64,000 nt of DNA from Nonomuraea thailandensis (GTDB lineage Bacteria; Actinomycetota; Actinomycetes; Streptosporangiales; Streptosporangiaceae), in contig NZ_JAMZEB010000002.1 in NCBI RefSeq assembly GCF_024172165.1, positions 8,716,501-8,780,500 on the forward strand, written 5' to 3'. The notes beneath the pieces were generated by a model. The model worked only from the letters and a program-made list of their open reading frames with translations, made no database searches and was not told the DNA's origin. Below, piece by piece: positions 58,401-64,000 of the stretch. The position numbers and the translations under genes were made by a program. Position 1 is the first letter of the stretch. The number at the start of each line of letters is the position of its first letter.

Positions 58401-58925
58401 CGCGTGGGCGAGGCCGGCCAGCCTGGCGGCGACCACCTCGGGCCGGCAGGCCACGAGCAGGCCCGCGGCCTCGCGGTCGCCCCACCGCTCGTGCACCTCG
58501 TCGATCAGGCGCTCGGCCAGGTCGGCGCGGCGGTTGCGCCTGATGGCGCGGTATGCGGTCAGGCGGTGGCGGAGGGGAGCGGTGCGGGCCAGGGCGAGGA
58601 TGGTGTCGTCGGGGGCGCCGAGCTTGACGGCCTGGGCGATCGCGAATCCGGATATGTCAGGGTCCGGGTCGGCCAGAGCGCGGATGAGGCGCGGGAGGTC
58701 CCTCGCCGCCGCCGCCATCCGCACGGCCAGCAGACGCTCGTACGAGCCGCCCGCGGCCAGCTCCTCCAGCAGGGCGGCCAGCTCGGCGCGGCCGTCGGGA
58801 CCGCCCTCACCTCGCCCCTCGGCGCGGCCGGACAGCTCGCGGGCGCGCAGTGCCAGGTGACGGCAGCGCTGCCCGTGGGACAGCGGCTCCACCTCGTCGA
58901 GCAGTTCCTGAGATCGCATGCGCAT
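55491..58925 (-). CDS. Very large HEAT-repeat protein
   Basis: A 1144-residue protein made almost wholly of paired helices typical of HEAT/armadillo repeats (LPRLIRALADPDPDISGFAIAQAVKLG; VRAAALTALAGIPGG; VRRAALTALPWTVSPQDVLGDLLAHAGGDDAHVAVYGAARAARFV). No signal peptide, helix anchor or enzyme motif is seen, so it is a cytosolic scaffold. Two internal DNA duplications are present (see repeat entries). It starts at ATG 58925, overlapping the stop of the upstream HEAT gene by one nucleotide (TGATG), so the pair is translationally coupled. Function unknown. Confidence 0.83.
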   Translation of the reverse strand: MRMRSQELLDEVEPLSHGQRCRHLALRARELSGRAEGRGEGGPDGRAELAALLEELAAGGSYERLLAVRMAAAARDLPRLIRALADPDPDISGFAIAQAVKLGAPDDTILALARTAPLRHRLTAYRAIRRNRRADLAERLIDEVHERWGDREAAGLLVACRPEVVAARLAGLAHAVPNWAALAGKHPLLVLDHVEQTLDGLPQDLRNTWWPTVVPGVEAAARHAPERVIALLERHWTPRSWRCAGRLLDADPARTLAVYLTPGRQRPLAGLLRRAGVRRRLAALTDERLAELGRAVREQPGAVADLLRSLPPSRRDAMFTATTRGADPSQQVSSEDLLNPDLSQQVHSEDLLNLLPLSRRVAVARRMLGLRAVAEDELRTLEITAFLPYDEAEPVLRAATRRSDAQDRANGYVNLIACAGRSRDPEALTRLTDALTRLRNEQDPVRAAALTALAGIPGGLIQPAHVPFLDGLAEDALAARDCSLRTRHAVSSLAAWVFEQGATREDAALLEFGMRTFERVIEHVGTATLSHLTEVLRRGREVELVRRLAPYLEAAAGHDRHRLAFVIATALGRRGHELPELQRALERALDAVDGAEAIEAVEYWLEPPRTRGERVAGLLAADPSVVQLDRVFEVLAWQRTDLLEAALGPEDPEGRFARSGARRVHHVPRAAVLRWTARQREAYLGLLERVARDTTLPVWERARAVRRTGEVPGVPAARLRAYVTPGETAVRRAALTALPWTVSPQDVLGDLLAHAGGDDAHVAVYGAARAARFVRPAELAAELGPVLAGGKVAARKEAIRLLARHRAPGAMGVLRGLWEAQGQHKDVRAAIVSAAADLLSEPEAWELLREAVAAAEDVAAPVLGPQPLNLPERWRPAYGELIAAATRSGDLGTRLVAVRALPRWGSYVRGAPERLAEIVRELGRTAEWRAAAHGLVGVACSGSGVEELRRTVRALAAAPDGPDAGAERDRPAAQRLATIVLDLRLNLHPGQGRHPRLNLHPGQGRRPRHAVDPEPVRQAARAIVDDLPADLAAELLAATVDWEHDPRHDLARLLGTIPGVLAAAEAGKLLAASARDVPAELLLPHARWLAERGEAGALLAVALAESCAIRAGWGEAWRELLRRVRASGLREAGYRARRVTTAME
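55910..55976 (-). repeat. Tandem duplication, 36-bp period, in the large HEAT gene
   Basis: A 31-bp block containing GGCCCTGGCCGGGATGGAGG occurs at 55910 and again at 55946. It encodes LNLHPGQGRHPR twice. Near-identical copies show that it is recent. Confidence 0.9.
57867..57950 (-). repeat. Tandem duplication, 42-bp period, in the large HEAT gene
   Basis: A block starting GTTCAGCAGGTCCTCGGAG is present at 57867 and 57909. It encodes two copies of a 14-residue segment ending QQVHSEDLLN / QQVSSEDLLN. In-frame and recent. Confidence 0.88.
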
Positions 58926-60448
58926 CACCCTTGCCCCAGGTAGGCGTCCATCTCGTCGCGGAGCGCCCCGTCCGGCTCCACCGCGTGCGCCGCCCGCACC
59001 CACGCGGCGGCCTCTTCCGGCGGCTCCGGCCAGGCCCGCAACGCCCGGACCGCGCACCGCCGGACCCGGATGCCCCGGTTGCGCAGCGCCGCCCTGACGA
59101 GCGGCAGGCCGAGACCCGGATGCCGCTCCAGCTCCGTGACGATCGTCTCCAGCGCCTGCTCATGACCGTCGCCGATGAGCCGGTCTCCCGGGCCGTTCGC
59201 CAGGTCGTCCAGCGGCAGCAGCTCCTCGGCCAGCGCCACCAGCGTGCCGGGATCGGCCAGGCCGAGCACGTGCTGCCAGGTGAAGCCGTCGCACGGGTCC
59301 ACCCGGAGCCGGGCCACGAGCTGCGGCAGGATCGGCAGGGCCAGCCCCTGCGCGCAGTACTGGGCGAGCGCGAAGCCGTCACTCCTGGGGTCCGCCACCC
59401 CCGCCAGCGCCAGTTCGGCCCAGCGCGGCTGCGCGAGCACGTCCGCGTAGCGCCGGCGCAGAGCCTGCACGTCGGCGGGGAGCCAGTGCTCGGGAGGCTC
59501 GCTCAGGTGGCGGCGGATGGTCAGGAGGTGGTCGAGGCGCCGCAGGGTGGCTTCCCCGGCCGCGGCCAGGTCGGCGTAGCGGGCCAGGGCCGGCACCGCC
59601 TCGCCGTACGCGCTGATGCCCGTGGTGGGGCCGCCCTCGCCGCGGACCAGCGCGGACAGGATGCCACCCGCGCCGTCCACCAGCGCCTCGTCCGGCTCGG
59701 GGTCGAGGAGCGCGGAGTACAGGTCGCCGGTCGTGGCGGCGAGCGGCGCCAGGTACTCGTCCATGACGCCGTTGCGGAAGCCCTCGCGCAGCAGCCACGC
59801 CTTGACCTCGGGGTCGTCGCTGCCTTCGAGGCGTTCGACGGCGTGGATGCGGCCCCAGGCGGTCACCCGGCCGGCCAGCTCGAACACCGCCCGCTCCCGT
59901 TCCCCGGCCGGCTGGGTGCGCAGCAGGGCGACGGCCGCGTACAGGGTGAACTCCTCCAGCGTGCCGAGCAGGAGCAGCAGCTCCCGGTCCCGCTCGTCGC
60001 CGGACGCGCCGACGAGCACGATGCCGATCTTGACGGCCTCGCGGCGCGTGCCGTGCTCGGCCAGCCACCGGCCCGCCTCGTACACCTGCCGCCTGCTCAG
60101 CTCCCTGCCCGCCAGCTCGGACACCAGCTCGTCGCAGAGCTCCAGCGCGCAGGCCTCCGCGAGGCGCTCGTGCAGCCTCTGGTACGGGGCCCGCCACTGA
60201 AGGAGATCGGCGACCTCCTGGACGGCACCGAGGTCGGGGGCGAAGCCGAAGTGGTGGGTGCGGACGCCGTCCATGACGACGGAGGGCATGTACGGCCTGC
60301 CGTCGTCCTGGCGAGGAGGCTCGTCGGGCAGGTCCATGGCATGCGGCGGCCAGGGGCCGGGGCCGTGCAGGGAGGACATGGAGATCGTGTGTGCCAGGAA
60401 GGTGAGCTCGTCGTCTCCGGTGCTCAGCTTCCTCGTGCCGGGGTTCAC
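58925..60448 (-). CDS. HEAT-repeat protein, partner of the large HEAT protein
   Basis: A 507-residue alpha-solenoid protein. The N-terminal ~70 residues are non-repetitive (DLPDEPPRQDDGRPYMPSVVMDGVRTHHFGFAPD). Helical repeats fill the rest (AVALLRTQPAGERERAVFELAGRV; WGRIHAVERLEGSDDPEVKAWLLREG; LPLVRAALRNRGIRVRRCAVRALRAWPEPP). The start is GTG 60448, (V)NPGTRKLSTGDD, without a clear ribosome-binding site; an internal start is possible. It is coupled (TGATG) to the 1144-residue HEAT protein and lies 117 bp below an ATPase gene on the same strand. Confidence 0.8.
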   Translation of the reverse strand: MNPGTRKLSTGDDELTFLAHTISMSSLHGPGPWPPHAMDLPDEPPRQDDGRPYMPSVVMDGVRTHHFGFAPDLGAVQEVADLLQWRAPYQRLHERLAEACALELCDELVSELAGRELSRRQVYEAGRWLAEHGTRREAVKIGIVLVGASGDERDRELLLLLGTLEEFTLYAAVALLRTQPAGERERAVFELAGRVTAWGRIHAVERLEGSDDPEVKAWLLREGFRNGVMDEYLAPLAATTGDLYSALLDPEPDEALVDGAGGILSALVRGEGGPTTGISAYGEAVPALARYADLAAAGEATLRRLDHLLTIRRHLSEPPEHWLPADVQALRRRYADVLAQPRWAELALAGVADPRSDGFALAQYCAQGLALPILPQLVARLRVDPCDGFTWQHVLGLADPGTLVALAEELLPLDDLANGPGDRLIGDGHEQALETIVTELERHPGLGLPLVRAALRNRGIRVRRCAVRALRAWPEPPEEAAAWVRAAHAVEPDGALRDEMDAYLGQG

Positions 60449-60565
60449 CGGCCGGGGCGGTGGCCGCCCTTCCCGTAGAAGATCATGGACGCCATGATGC
60501 CGCAGCGGGCCCCTCGGCGCCAGTCACTTTTCCGGGGAGCGGTGGAGCGGCATCACTGGAGCTCC

Positions 60566-62047
60566 TCATGAGACCCCGTAGAGCCGGTCGATTCCGACGA
60601 GACGAACATGATCGTCGTCGCCGGCGGCCGCCCGCAACTCCGGGCTGAATCCGGCCCCGCCGTAACAGGCCAGAACGGTGCCGCGGGTGTCGTAGCCCTT
60701 CTGTTCCAGCAGTGTGCGGGCCCTGGCAAGCCGTTCGAGATGATGGCGCCCCATCACGTCTCCCCACTTGGCCTCACCGAGTGACAGGATCCGCCGTGGC
60801 CGCCCCGGCTCCTGTGCCGCCAACGCCACCACGTCCACCTCGATCTGCGTCCTGTTGGCCGGATCGGCGACCACACCGGAGCCGAGCTCGGCGGGGAACT
60901 CGCCGAAGAGCCCGTCCTCGCCGTCCAGGGCGAAATCGCGGCACAAGCCCTCGAAGTGCGGGCCCACGACCTGGGCGAGGAACGTCTGCCTGACCGAACG
61001 CCACACGGTCTCCGCCCGGTGGATCTCCAATTCCGCCCAGCGCTTGCGCATGATCGCCTCGTAGAAGGTGATGAGGGGTTCCACGATGCGATAACGGGCG
61101 CGTCCGGACCGGAAGAGGTCGGGCTCGCGGGTGATGAGCGCGCAGTCCTCGAGGACGTTGAGCGGGTGAGTGATCTGGTCCGACTTGCGTCCGACATAGC
61201 CGGCGATGCCGCCGTTGGTCGAATTGCCGCTGGCGATCGCCGCCAGGACCGAGTGGTAGAGCGCCGGGTCCCGGATGTCCCGTTCCTCCGCGAGGAGGTA
61301 ACGCGCCTCGCGGAACAGCGGTTTCTGTGGGTTCAGCACCGTGCGTACCACCCACGAGTCGAAGTCGGCGAGCTCCGACGGCGCGTCACCCTGCGTGAAC
61401 TCGTACCGATAGGCGGGAGTGCCTCCGGCGATGGCGTTCACCATGACGGCGAGGCGGGGGTCCGTGATTCCCCAGAACTCGGCGGCTTGCCGGTATCGGA
61501 AGGGCTGGACCACGAGTTCGAGCCCGGCCCGTCCGCGTAGCGGCGCCTGCCCGGAGAGCAGCCCTCCCATCACGGACATGGCGGATCCGCAGAGGATCAA
61601 CCGTGCCGCGCTCTCGCGGCCGCTGCCTCCGGGGCCGAGCTCCCGCTGGATGATCGAAGGCAGTGCGGGAGATGCCCTGATGAGGAAGGGGAACTCATCG
61701 ATGATCAACGGCACTGGGCGGTCACGGAAGGCCCTCAACACGTAGGGGATGGCGTCGTTCCAGTCGCGGAAGGGTATCTCCACCACTTCACGGGTGAACC
61801 GGGTGATGGCCTCCGCGAACAGCCGCAAGGACTCGGCCTCCGTCGCTTCGGTGGCGGCGAAGTACATTCCGCCGGCGGCTTCCGCCAGAGCCTGCAGGAG
61901 GAAACTCTTTCCCTGCCTGCGCCGTCCGCTGACCACGCCCAGGCCGGCACCTGTCAAGGCGGATGCGCTCTGACGGGGCGCCACGAAGTCCGTGAGTCCC
62001 TGCCATTCTCGCACGCGATCGAAGAGGCGCTCCGGTTTGGCGATCAA
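60566..62047 (-). CDS. P-loop ATPase with DUF234 C-terminal region (archaeal ATPase-like)
   Basis: A 493-residue cytosolic protein. Walker A is GVVSGRRRQGKSFLLQALA near residue 42, and Walker B is RPVPLIIDEFPFLI near residue 118. LILCGSAMSVMGGLLSGQAPLRGRA is the sensor-like segment of archaeal-type ATPases, followed by winged-helix and the DUF234 domain (GPHFEGLCRDFAL; TQIEVDVVALAAQE; ILSLGEAKWGDVMG), which is related to endonuclease-like folds (D-x-n-E-x-K pattern). TTG 62047 has GGAGGAG just upstream. Proteins of this class are often found in mobile or accessory regions. Function unknown. Confidence 0.87.
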   Translation of the reverse strand: MIAKPERLFDRVREWQGLTDFVAPRQSASALTGAGLGVVSGRRRQGKSFLLQALAEAAGGMYFAATEATEAESLRLFAEAITRFTREVVEIPFRDWNDAIPYVLRAFRDRPVPLIIDEFPFLIRASPALPSIIQRELGPGGSGRESAARLILCGSAMSVMGGLLSGQAPLRGRAGLELVVQPFRYRQAAEFWGITDPRLAVMVNAIAGGTPAYRYEFTQGDAPSELADFDSWVVRTVLNPQKPLFREARYLLAEERDIRDPALYHSVLAAIASGNSTNGGIAGYVGRKSDQITHPLNVLEDCALITREPDLFRSGRARYRIVEPLITFYEAIMRKRWAELEIHRAETVWRSVRQTFLAQVVGPHFEGLCRDFALDGEDGLFGEFPAELGSGVVADPANRTQIEVDVVALAAQEPGRPRRILSLGEAKWGDVMGRHHLERLARARTLLEQKGYDTRGTVLACYGGAGFSPELRAAAGDDDHVRLVGIDRLYGVS

Positions 62048-62136
62048 GTCTCCTCCGCTCCCGCGACGACATCTGATACAGAACCATACCTCTCAGAAGT
62101 GCAGTTCTGCTTTCTTGCACGAGGGCCTCATGACGA

Positions 62137-62704
62137 TCACATCTCGTCGAGGCACCGGTCGCGGTAGCACTCCCCGTAGCGCGAGAGGCGACAGTCGTCG
62201 TCGCCCAGGGCGGGTACGAGCCGGGCCCGTAGTGTTCCAGCGGGAGAACGTCCAGACGCGGGTTTCTTCTCCTTCCCGGTCCAGATATCGCCGCCACCAG
62301 GTGGAGGCGTTCTTGTCCTGCTCGTCGTTGACGCCGTGATGGCGGGCGAGTCGCGGGAGGCGGCGGGTGAACTCGACCGTGTCCGCCGAAGCCCCCAGGC
62401 GATCGCCTCCGGGCCGGTCACCCGTTCGTACGCCTTCGCGGCCACGTAGGCCGGCAGCTCGAATTCCGGATAGACCTCGTCCGGCCAGCGCCGGGACCGG
62501 GTGAGCGTGACCCGTTCGAGCCGGATCCGGCCGTCCCTCGACGCGCTCGTCCGCTCGTGGCGGTAGTTGCGTGACAGCTCGTCGAGCAGTCGCATGGCCG
62601 GCAGTTCCACAAGGCGGTCAGGACAGCCGACGACCTTTTCGAAGTCCTCCCGGCCGAGCGGTGGCGGAGCGCTCGACCACGTCCCAGAAGGCGTCGATGT
62701 CCAT
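62137..62704 (-). pseudogene. Frameshifted remnant of a conserved hypothetical gene
   Basis: Coherent peptide fragments occur in three frames in order: MDIDAFWDVVERSATAR, then GREDFEKVVGCPDRLVELPAMRLLDEL...PEFELPAYVAAKAYERV, then ASADTVEFTRRLPRLARHHG...STWWRRYLDREGEETRVW, then DDDCRLSRYGECYRDRCLDEM and a stop. At least two or three frameshifts break the gene, some in C/G runs. Either it is decaying or the assembly has indel errors. The start resembles DUF4240-type proteins (weak). Confidence 0.65.
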
Positions 62705-62713
62705 GAGCCGCGA

Positions 62714-63424
62714 TCATGACAGATCGCCCGAGGCGTCGCGCCACCGCTCGGCCGCGCGGACCATGTCGTCGCTGAGCTGCCGCAGGAGCCGGCCCAGGCC
62801 CTCCAGCCGCACCCCTGCGGGGGTGGCCGGGCCGAGGGCGTCGGCGCCGCCGTGGGCGAGGTCGGCGAGCCGGGCGTTCTGGTAGGCGCTGGCCAGCCAC
62901 GACTGGTGCCAGATGTCGCCGTCGATCACGTACCGGTCGCGGCGGCGCCGGGGGTCGCGCTCGCGCCTGATGAGGCGCTGCTGTTCGAGCTGGCCGACGG
63001 CCTTGGAGATGGAGGCCGGGCTGACCTGGAGGCGCTGGACGAGCTCGGCCGCGGTGAGGCTGCCGCTGTCGGTGATGTAGAGGCAGGCGAGGACCCGGGC
63101 GGGCGTGTGGGTCAGGCCGGTGTCCACCATCATGGCCGTGAAGCGTTCCTCCAGCGCCTTCATGGTCTCCGGATCGCGCCCGTGTTCGTCGGCGGCGGGC
63201 GCCGGGCGCGGCTGGAGGGTCTTGCCGCGGCGGGCTCGGGTGGCGGTCGCGTCGTGGGCCCGGTCGGCCCGGTAGTCGCCCGCCCCGCCGTTGCGGATCA
63301 CCTCGCGGGTGACGGTGGAGACCGGGCGCTGGAGGCGCCTGGCGATCTCGGTGTACGTGTGCCCGTCCGCCAGGCCCTGCGCGATGACCTGGCGTTCGTC
63401 GTGAGTGAGCCTGCCGCCCGGCAT
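62714..63424 (-). CDS. Transcriptional regulator: IS30-type HTH joined to a MarR-like winged helix
   Basis: A 236-residue regulator. Residues 3-55 read GGRLTHDERQVIAQGLADGHTYTEIARRLQRPVSTVTREVIRNGG, a helix-turn-helix of the type seen at the N-terminus of IS30 transposases (HTH_38). From about residue 105 is a MarR-type domain: GLTHTPARVLACLYITDSGSLTAAELVQRLQVSPASISKAVGQLEQQRLIRRERDPRRRRDRYVID. A helical C-terminal dimerisation region follows. AGGAGG lies 10 nt before ATG 63424. It is divergent from the DUF418-like gene, whose promoter region carries repeated TTGCA-type boxes, its likely target (inference). Confidence 0.88.
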   Translation of the reverse strand: MPGGRLTHDERQVIAQGLADGHTYTEIARRLQRPVSTVTREVIRNGGAGDYRADRAHDATATRARRGKTLQPRPAPAADEHGRDPETMKALEERFTAMMVDTGLTHTPARVLACLYITDSGSLTAAELVQRLQVSPASISKAVGQLEQQRLIRRERDPRRRRDRYVIDGDIWHQSWLASAYQNARLADLAHGGADALGPATPAGVRLEGLGRLLRQLSDDMVRAAERWRDASGDLS

Positions 63425-63463
63425 GTGTCGTCCGCCTCCTGATCTGGTGCCCGATGACCAGTA

Positions 63464-63574
63464 TTGCCTTTGGCGACATGCCATTGCAACTCAGGGTTTT
63501 GCATTCGCGCACAGACCATTGCAATAACCTGCGAAAATACACTCTTTCTTGTTGACTGAACACTGAATGCAAAG
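63464..63574. promoter_or_regulatory. AT-rich divergent promoter region with repeated CATTGCAA boxes
   Basis: CCATTGCAA occurs at 63481-63489 and 63516-63524, ATTGCAAT (63518-63525) is palindromic, and TTGCATT at 63499 mirrors AATGCAA at 63566. The boxes lie between the MarR-type regulator and the DUF418-like gene and probably form its operator array. Confidence 0.6.
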
Positions 63575-63580
63575 TAGCTT
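63552..63580 (+). promoter_or_regulatory. Sigma-70-type promoter of the DUF418-like gene
   Basis: TTGACT (63552-63557) and TAGCTT (63575-63580) are separated by 17 bp. The -10 ends 6 nt before the ATG at 63587, so transcription would begin at or beside the start codon, a leaderless arrangement. One AATGCAA box overlaps the spacer, consistent with repression. Confidence 0.7.
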
Positions 63581-63586
63581 TCGGGC

Positions 63587-64000
63587 ATGACTGAAGACGT
63601 AATATCTCGTTCTTCCTCCGTCGGCGCACGGCCCTCCAGGTCGCTCGCGCCCGACCTCGCCCGCGGGGTCATGCTGCTGCTGATCGCCCTCTCCCACGCC
63701 CCCTCCTTCGTCGACGACTGGCACACGGGCCCGCCGTGGCTGGACGCCGCCGCGAAGTTCGTGAAGTCCCTGGTCGCCGACAACCAGGCCAGGAACATGT
63801 TCGTGTTCCTGTTCGGCTACGGCCTGGTGCAGCTGCTCGCCGCCCAGCAGGCGCGGGGCGAGGGCTGGCCGTCCATCAAGAGTCTGCTGCGCCGCCGGGG
63901 ACGGTGGCTGATCGTCATCGGCTTCCTCAACGCCGTGGTGTTCGTGCCGATCGACATCGTCGCCGTCTACGGGCTCACCCTGCTGGTGCTCGCGCCGATC
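63587..64000 (+). CDS. DUF418-like multi-pass membrane protein, 3' end cut off by the window
   Basis: The first 138 residues of a longer membrane protein. It begins MTEDVISRSSSVGARPSRSL, then PDLARGVMLLLIALSHAPSF as the first helix (the family's D-x-x-RG-x-x-x-x start), NMFVFLFGYGLVQLLAAQQARG, RRRGRWLIVIGFLNAVVFVPIDIVAVYGL. This is the N-terminal pattern of DUF418/YeiB proteins. No Shine-Dalgarno precedes ATG 63587; a good promoter lies immediately upstream, indicating a leaderless mRNA. It is controlled probably by the divergent MarR-type regulator. Function unknown; related proteins may act in transport or acylation. Confidence 0.83.
   Translation, partial: MTEDVISRSSSVGARPSRSLAPDLARGVMLLLIALSHAPSFVDDWHTGPPWLDAAAKFVKSLVADNQARNMFVFLFGYGLVQLLAAQQARGEGWPSIKSLLRRRGRWLIVIGFLNAVVFVPIDIVAVYGLTLLVLAPI

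Noticed and set aside
55470..58943. An 1157-codon + strand frame opposite the large HEAT gene
   Set aside because: Composition is Arg/Gln/Pro-rich without structure; the minus strand gives regular amphipathic helices and a coupled start.
60566..62047. ATPase plus HEAT proteins as a known phage-defence system
   Set aside because: I recognise no defence family with this composition, and no toxin, reverse transcriptase, TIR or restriction domain is present nearby. Kept only as a speculative finding.
62094..62109. Inverted repeat CAGAA-GTGCAG-TTCTG between the ATPase and the pseudogene
   Set aside because: Only 5-bp arms in a slightly AT-richer spacer; too weak to call a terminator or operator.
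62714..63424. Possible IS30 transposase fragment
   Set aside because: Only the HTH resembles IS30. There is no DDE domain and no terminal inverted repeats, and the protein continues into a complete MarR domain with a good ribosome-binding site.

Overview
The window is about 70-75% GC. It uses many GTG and TTG starts and carries a WhiB-family Fe-S regulator, the actinobacterial F420 genes, a secreted chitin/cellulose-active LPMO, TspO, an ECF sigma factor and two LytR-CpsA-Psr (LCP) proteins. This points to a filamentous, spore-forming actinomycete. Streptosporangiales (Nonomuraea-like) is my best guess from gene content; no 16S or other diagnostic marker is present. I see no tRNA, rRNA, CRISPR array, complete insertion sequence or prophage.

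Region 1 (1-28 kb) is an actinobacterial core block. It holds phosphomannomutase (cut by the left edge), DUF3499, a zincin-like protein, DUF5719, a large membrane glycosyltransferase, whiB, fbiA-fbiB, fbiC, a mannose-1-phosphate guanylyltransferase-like enzyme and glycosyltransferases. The order resembles the M. tuberculosis pmmA / Rv3258c / Rv3259 / whiB2 / fbiA / fbiB / manB neighbourhood. Insertions are a small 2-4.5 kb island (VOC protein, secreted peptide, methyltransferase, TetR) and a 14.4-17.5 kb segment (LPMO, TspO, solute-binding/VWA protein). fbiA, fbiB and fbiC all lie within 8 kb, and an LLM flavin oxidoreductase that may use F420 lies at 51.6 kb.

Region 2 (22-36.7 kb) is an envelope glycoconjugate region. 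It has three GT4 enzymes, a polyprenyl-phosphate-type GT2, two integral-membrane (GT39/ArnT-like) transferases, two paralogous flippase-like proteins, a SAM methyltransferase, an acyltransferase-3 and an LCP ligase. Together these suggest synthesis, export, acylation and attachment of a wall polysaccharide.

Region 3 (36.7-50.3 kb) starts with an ECF sigma/regulator pair and an acetoacetate-decarboxylase-like protein. It then holds a CDP-alcohol gene set: two CDP-alcohol phosphatidyltransferases (one fused to a degenerate nucleotidyltransferase), a glycerol-1-phosphate dehydrogenase, a LicC-like nucleotidyltransferase, DUF5941, an IspD-SDR fusion, a TagF/TagB-like transferase, GT2 enzymes and a second LCP protein. 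It looks like a dedicated pathway for a phosphodiester wall polymer or lipid, possibly built on sn-glycerol-1-phosphate. This is the most interesting system in the window.

Region 4 (50.3-64 kb) is more accessory: STAS, GNAT, LLM oxidoreductase, a DUF4097-like lipoprotein, two secreted proteins, a coupled pair of HEAT-repeat proteins (1144 and 507 aa), a DUF234-type ATPase, a frameshifted pseudogene, and a regulator joining an IS30-type HTH to a MarR domain. That regulator is divergent from a DUF418-like membrane protein cut by the right edge. Several genes have a TAnnnT hexamer 6-8 nt before the start codon and no Shine-Dalgarno sequence, as expected for leaderless transcripts.
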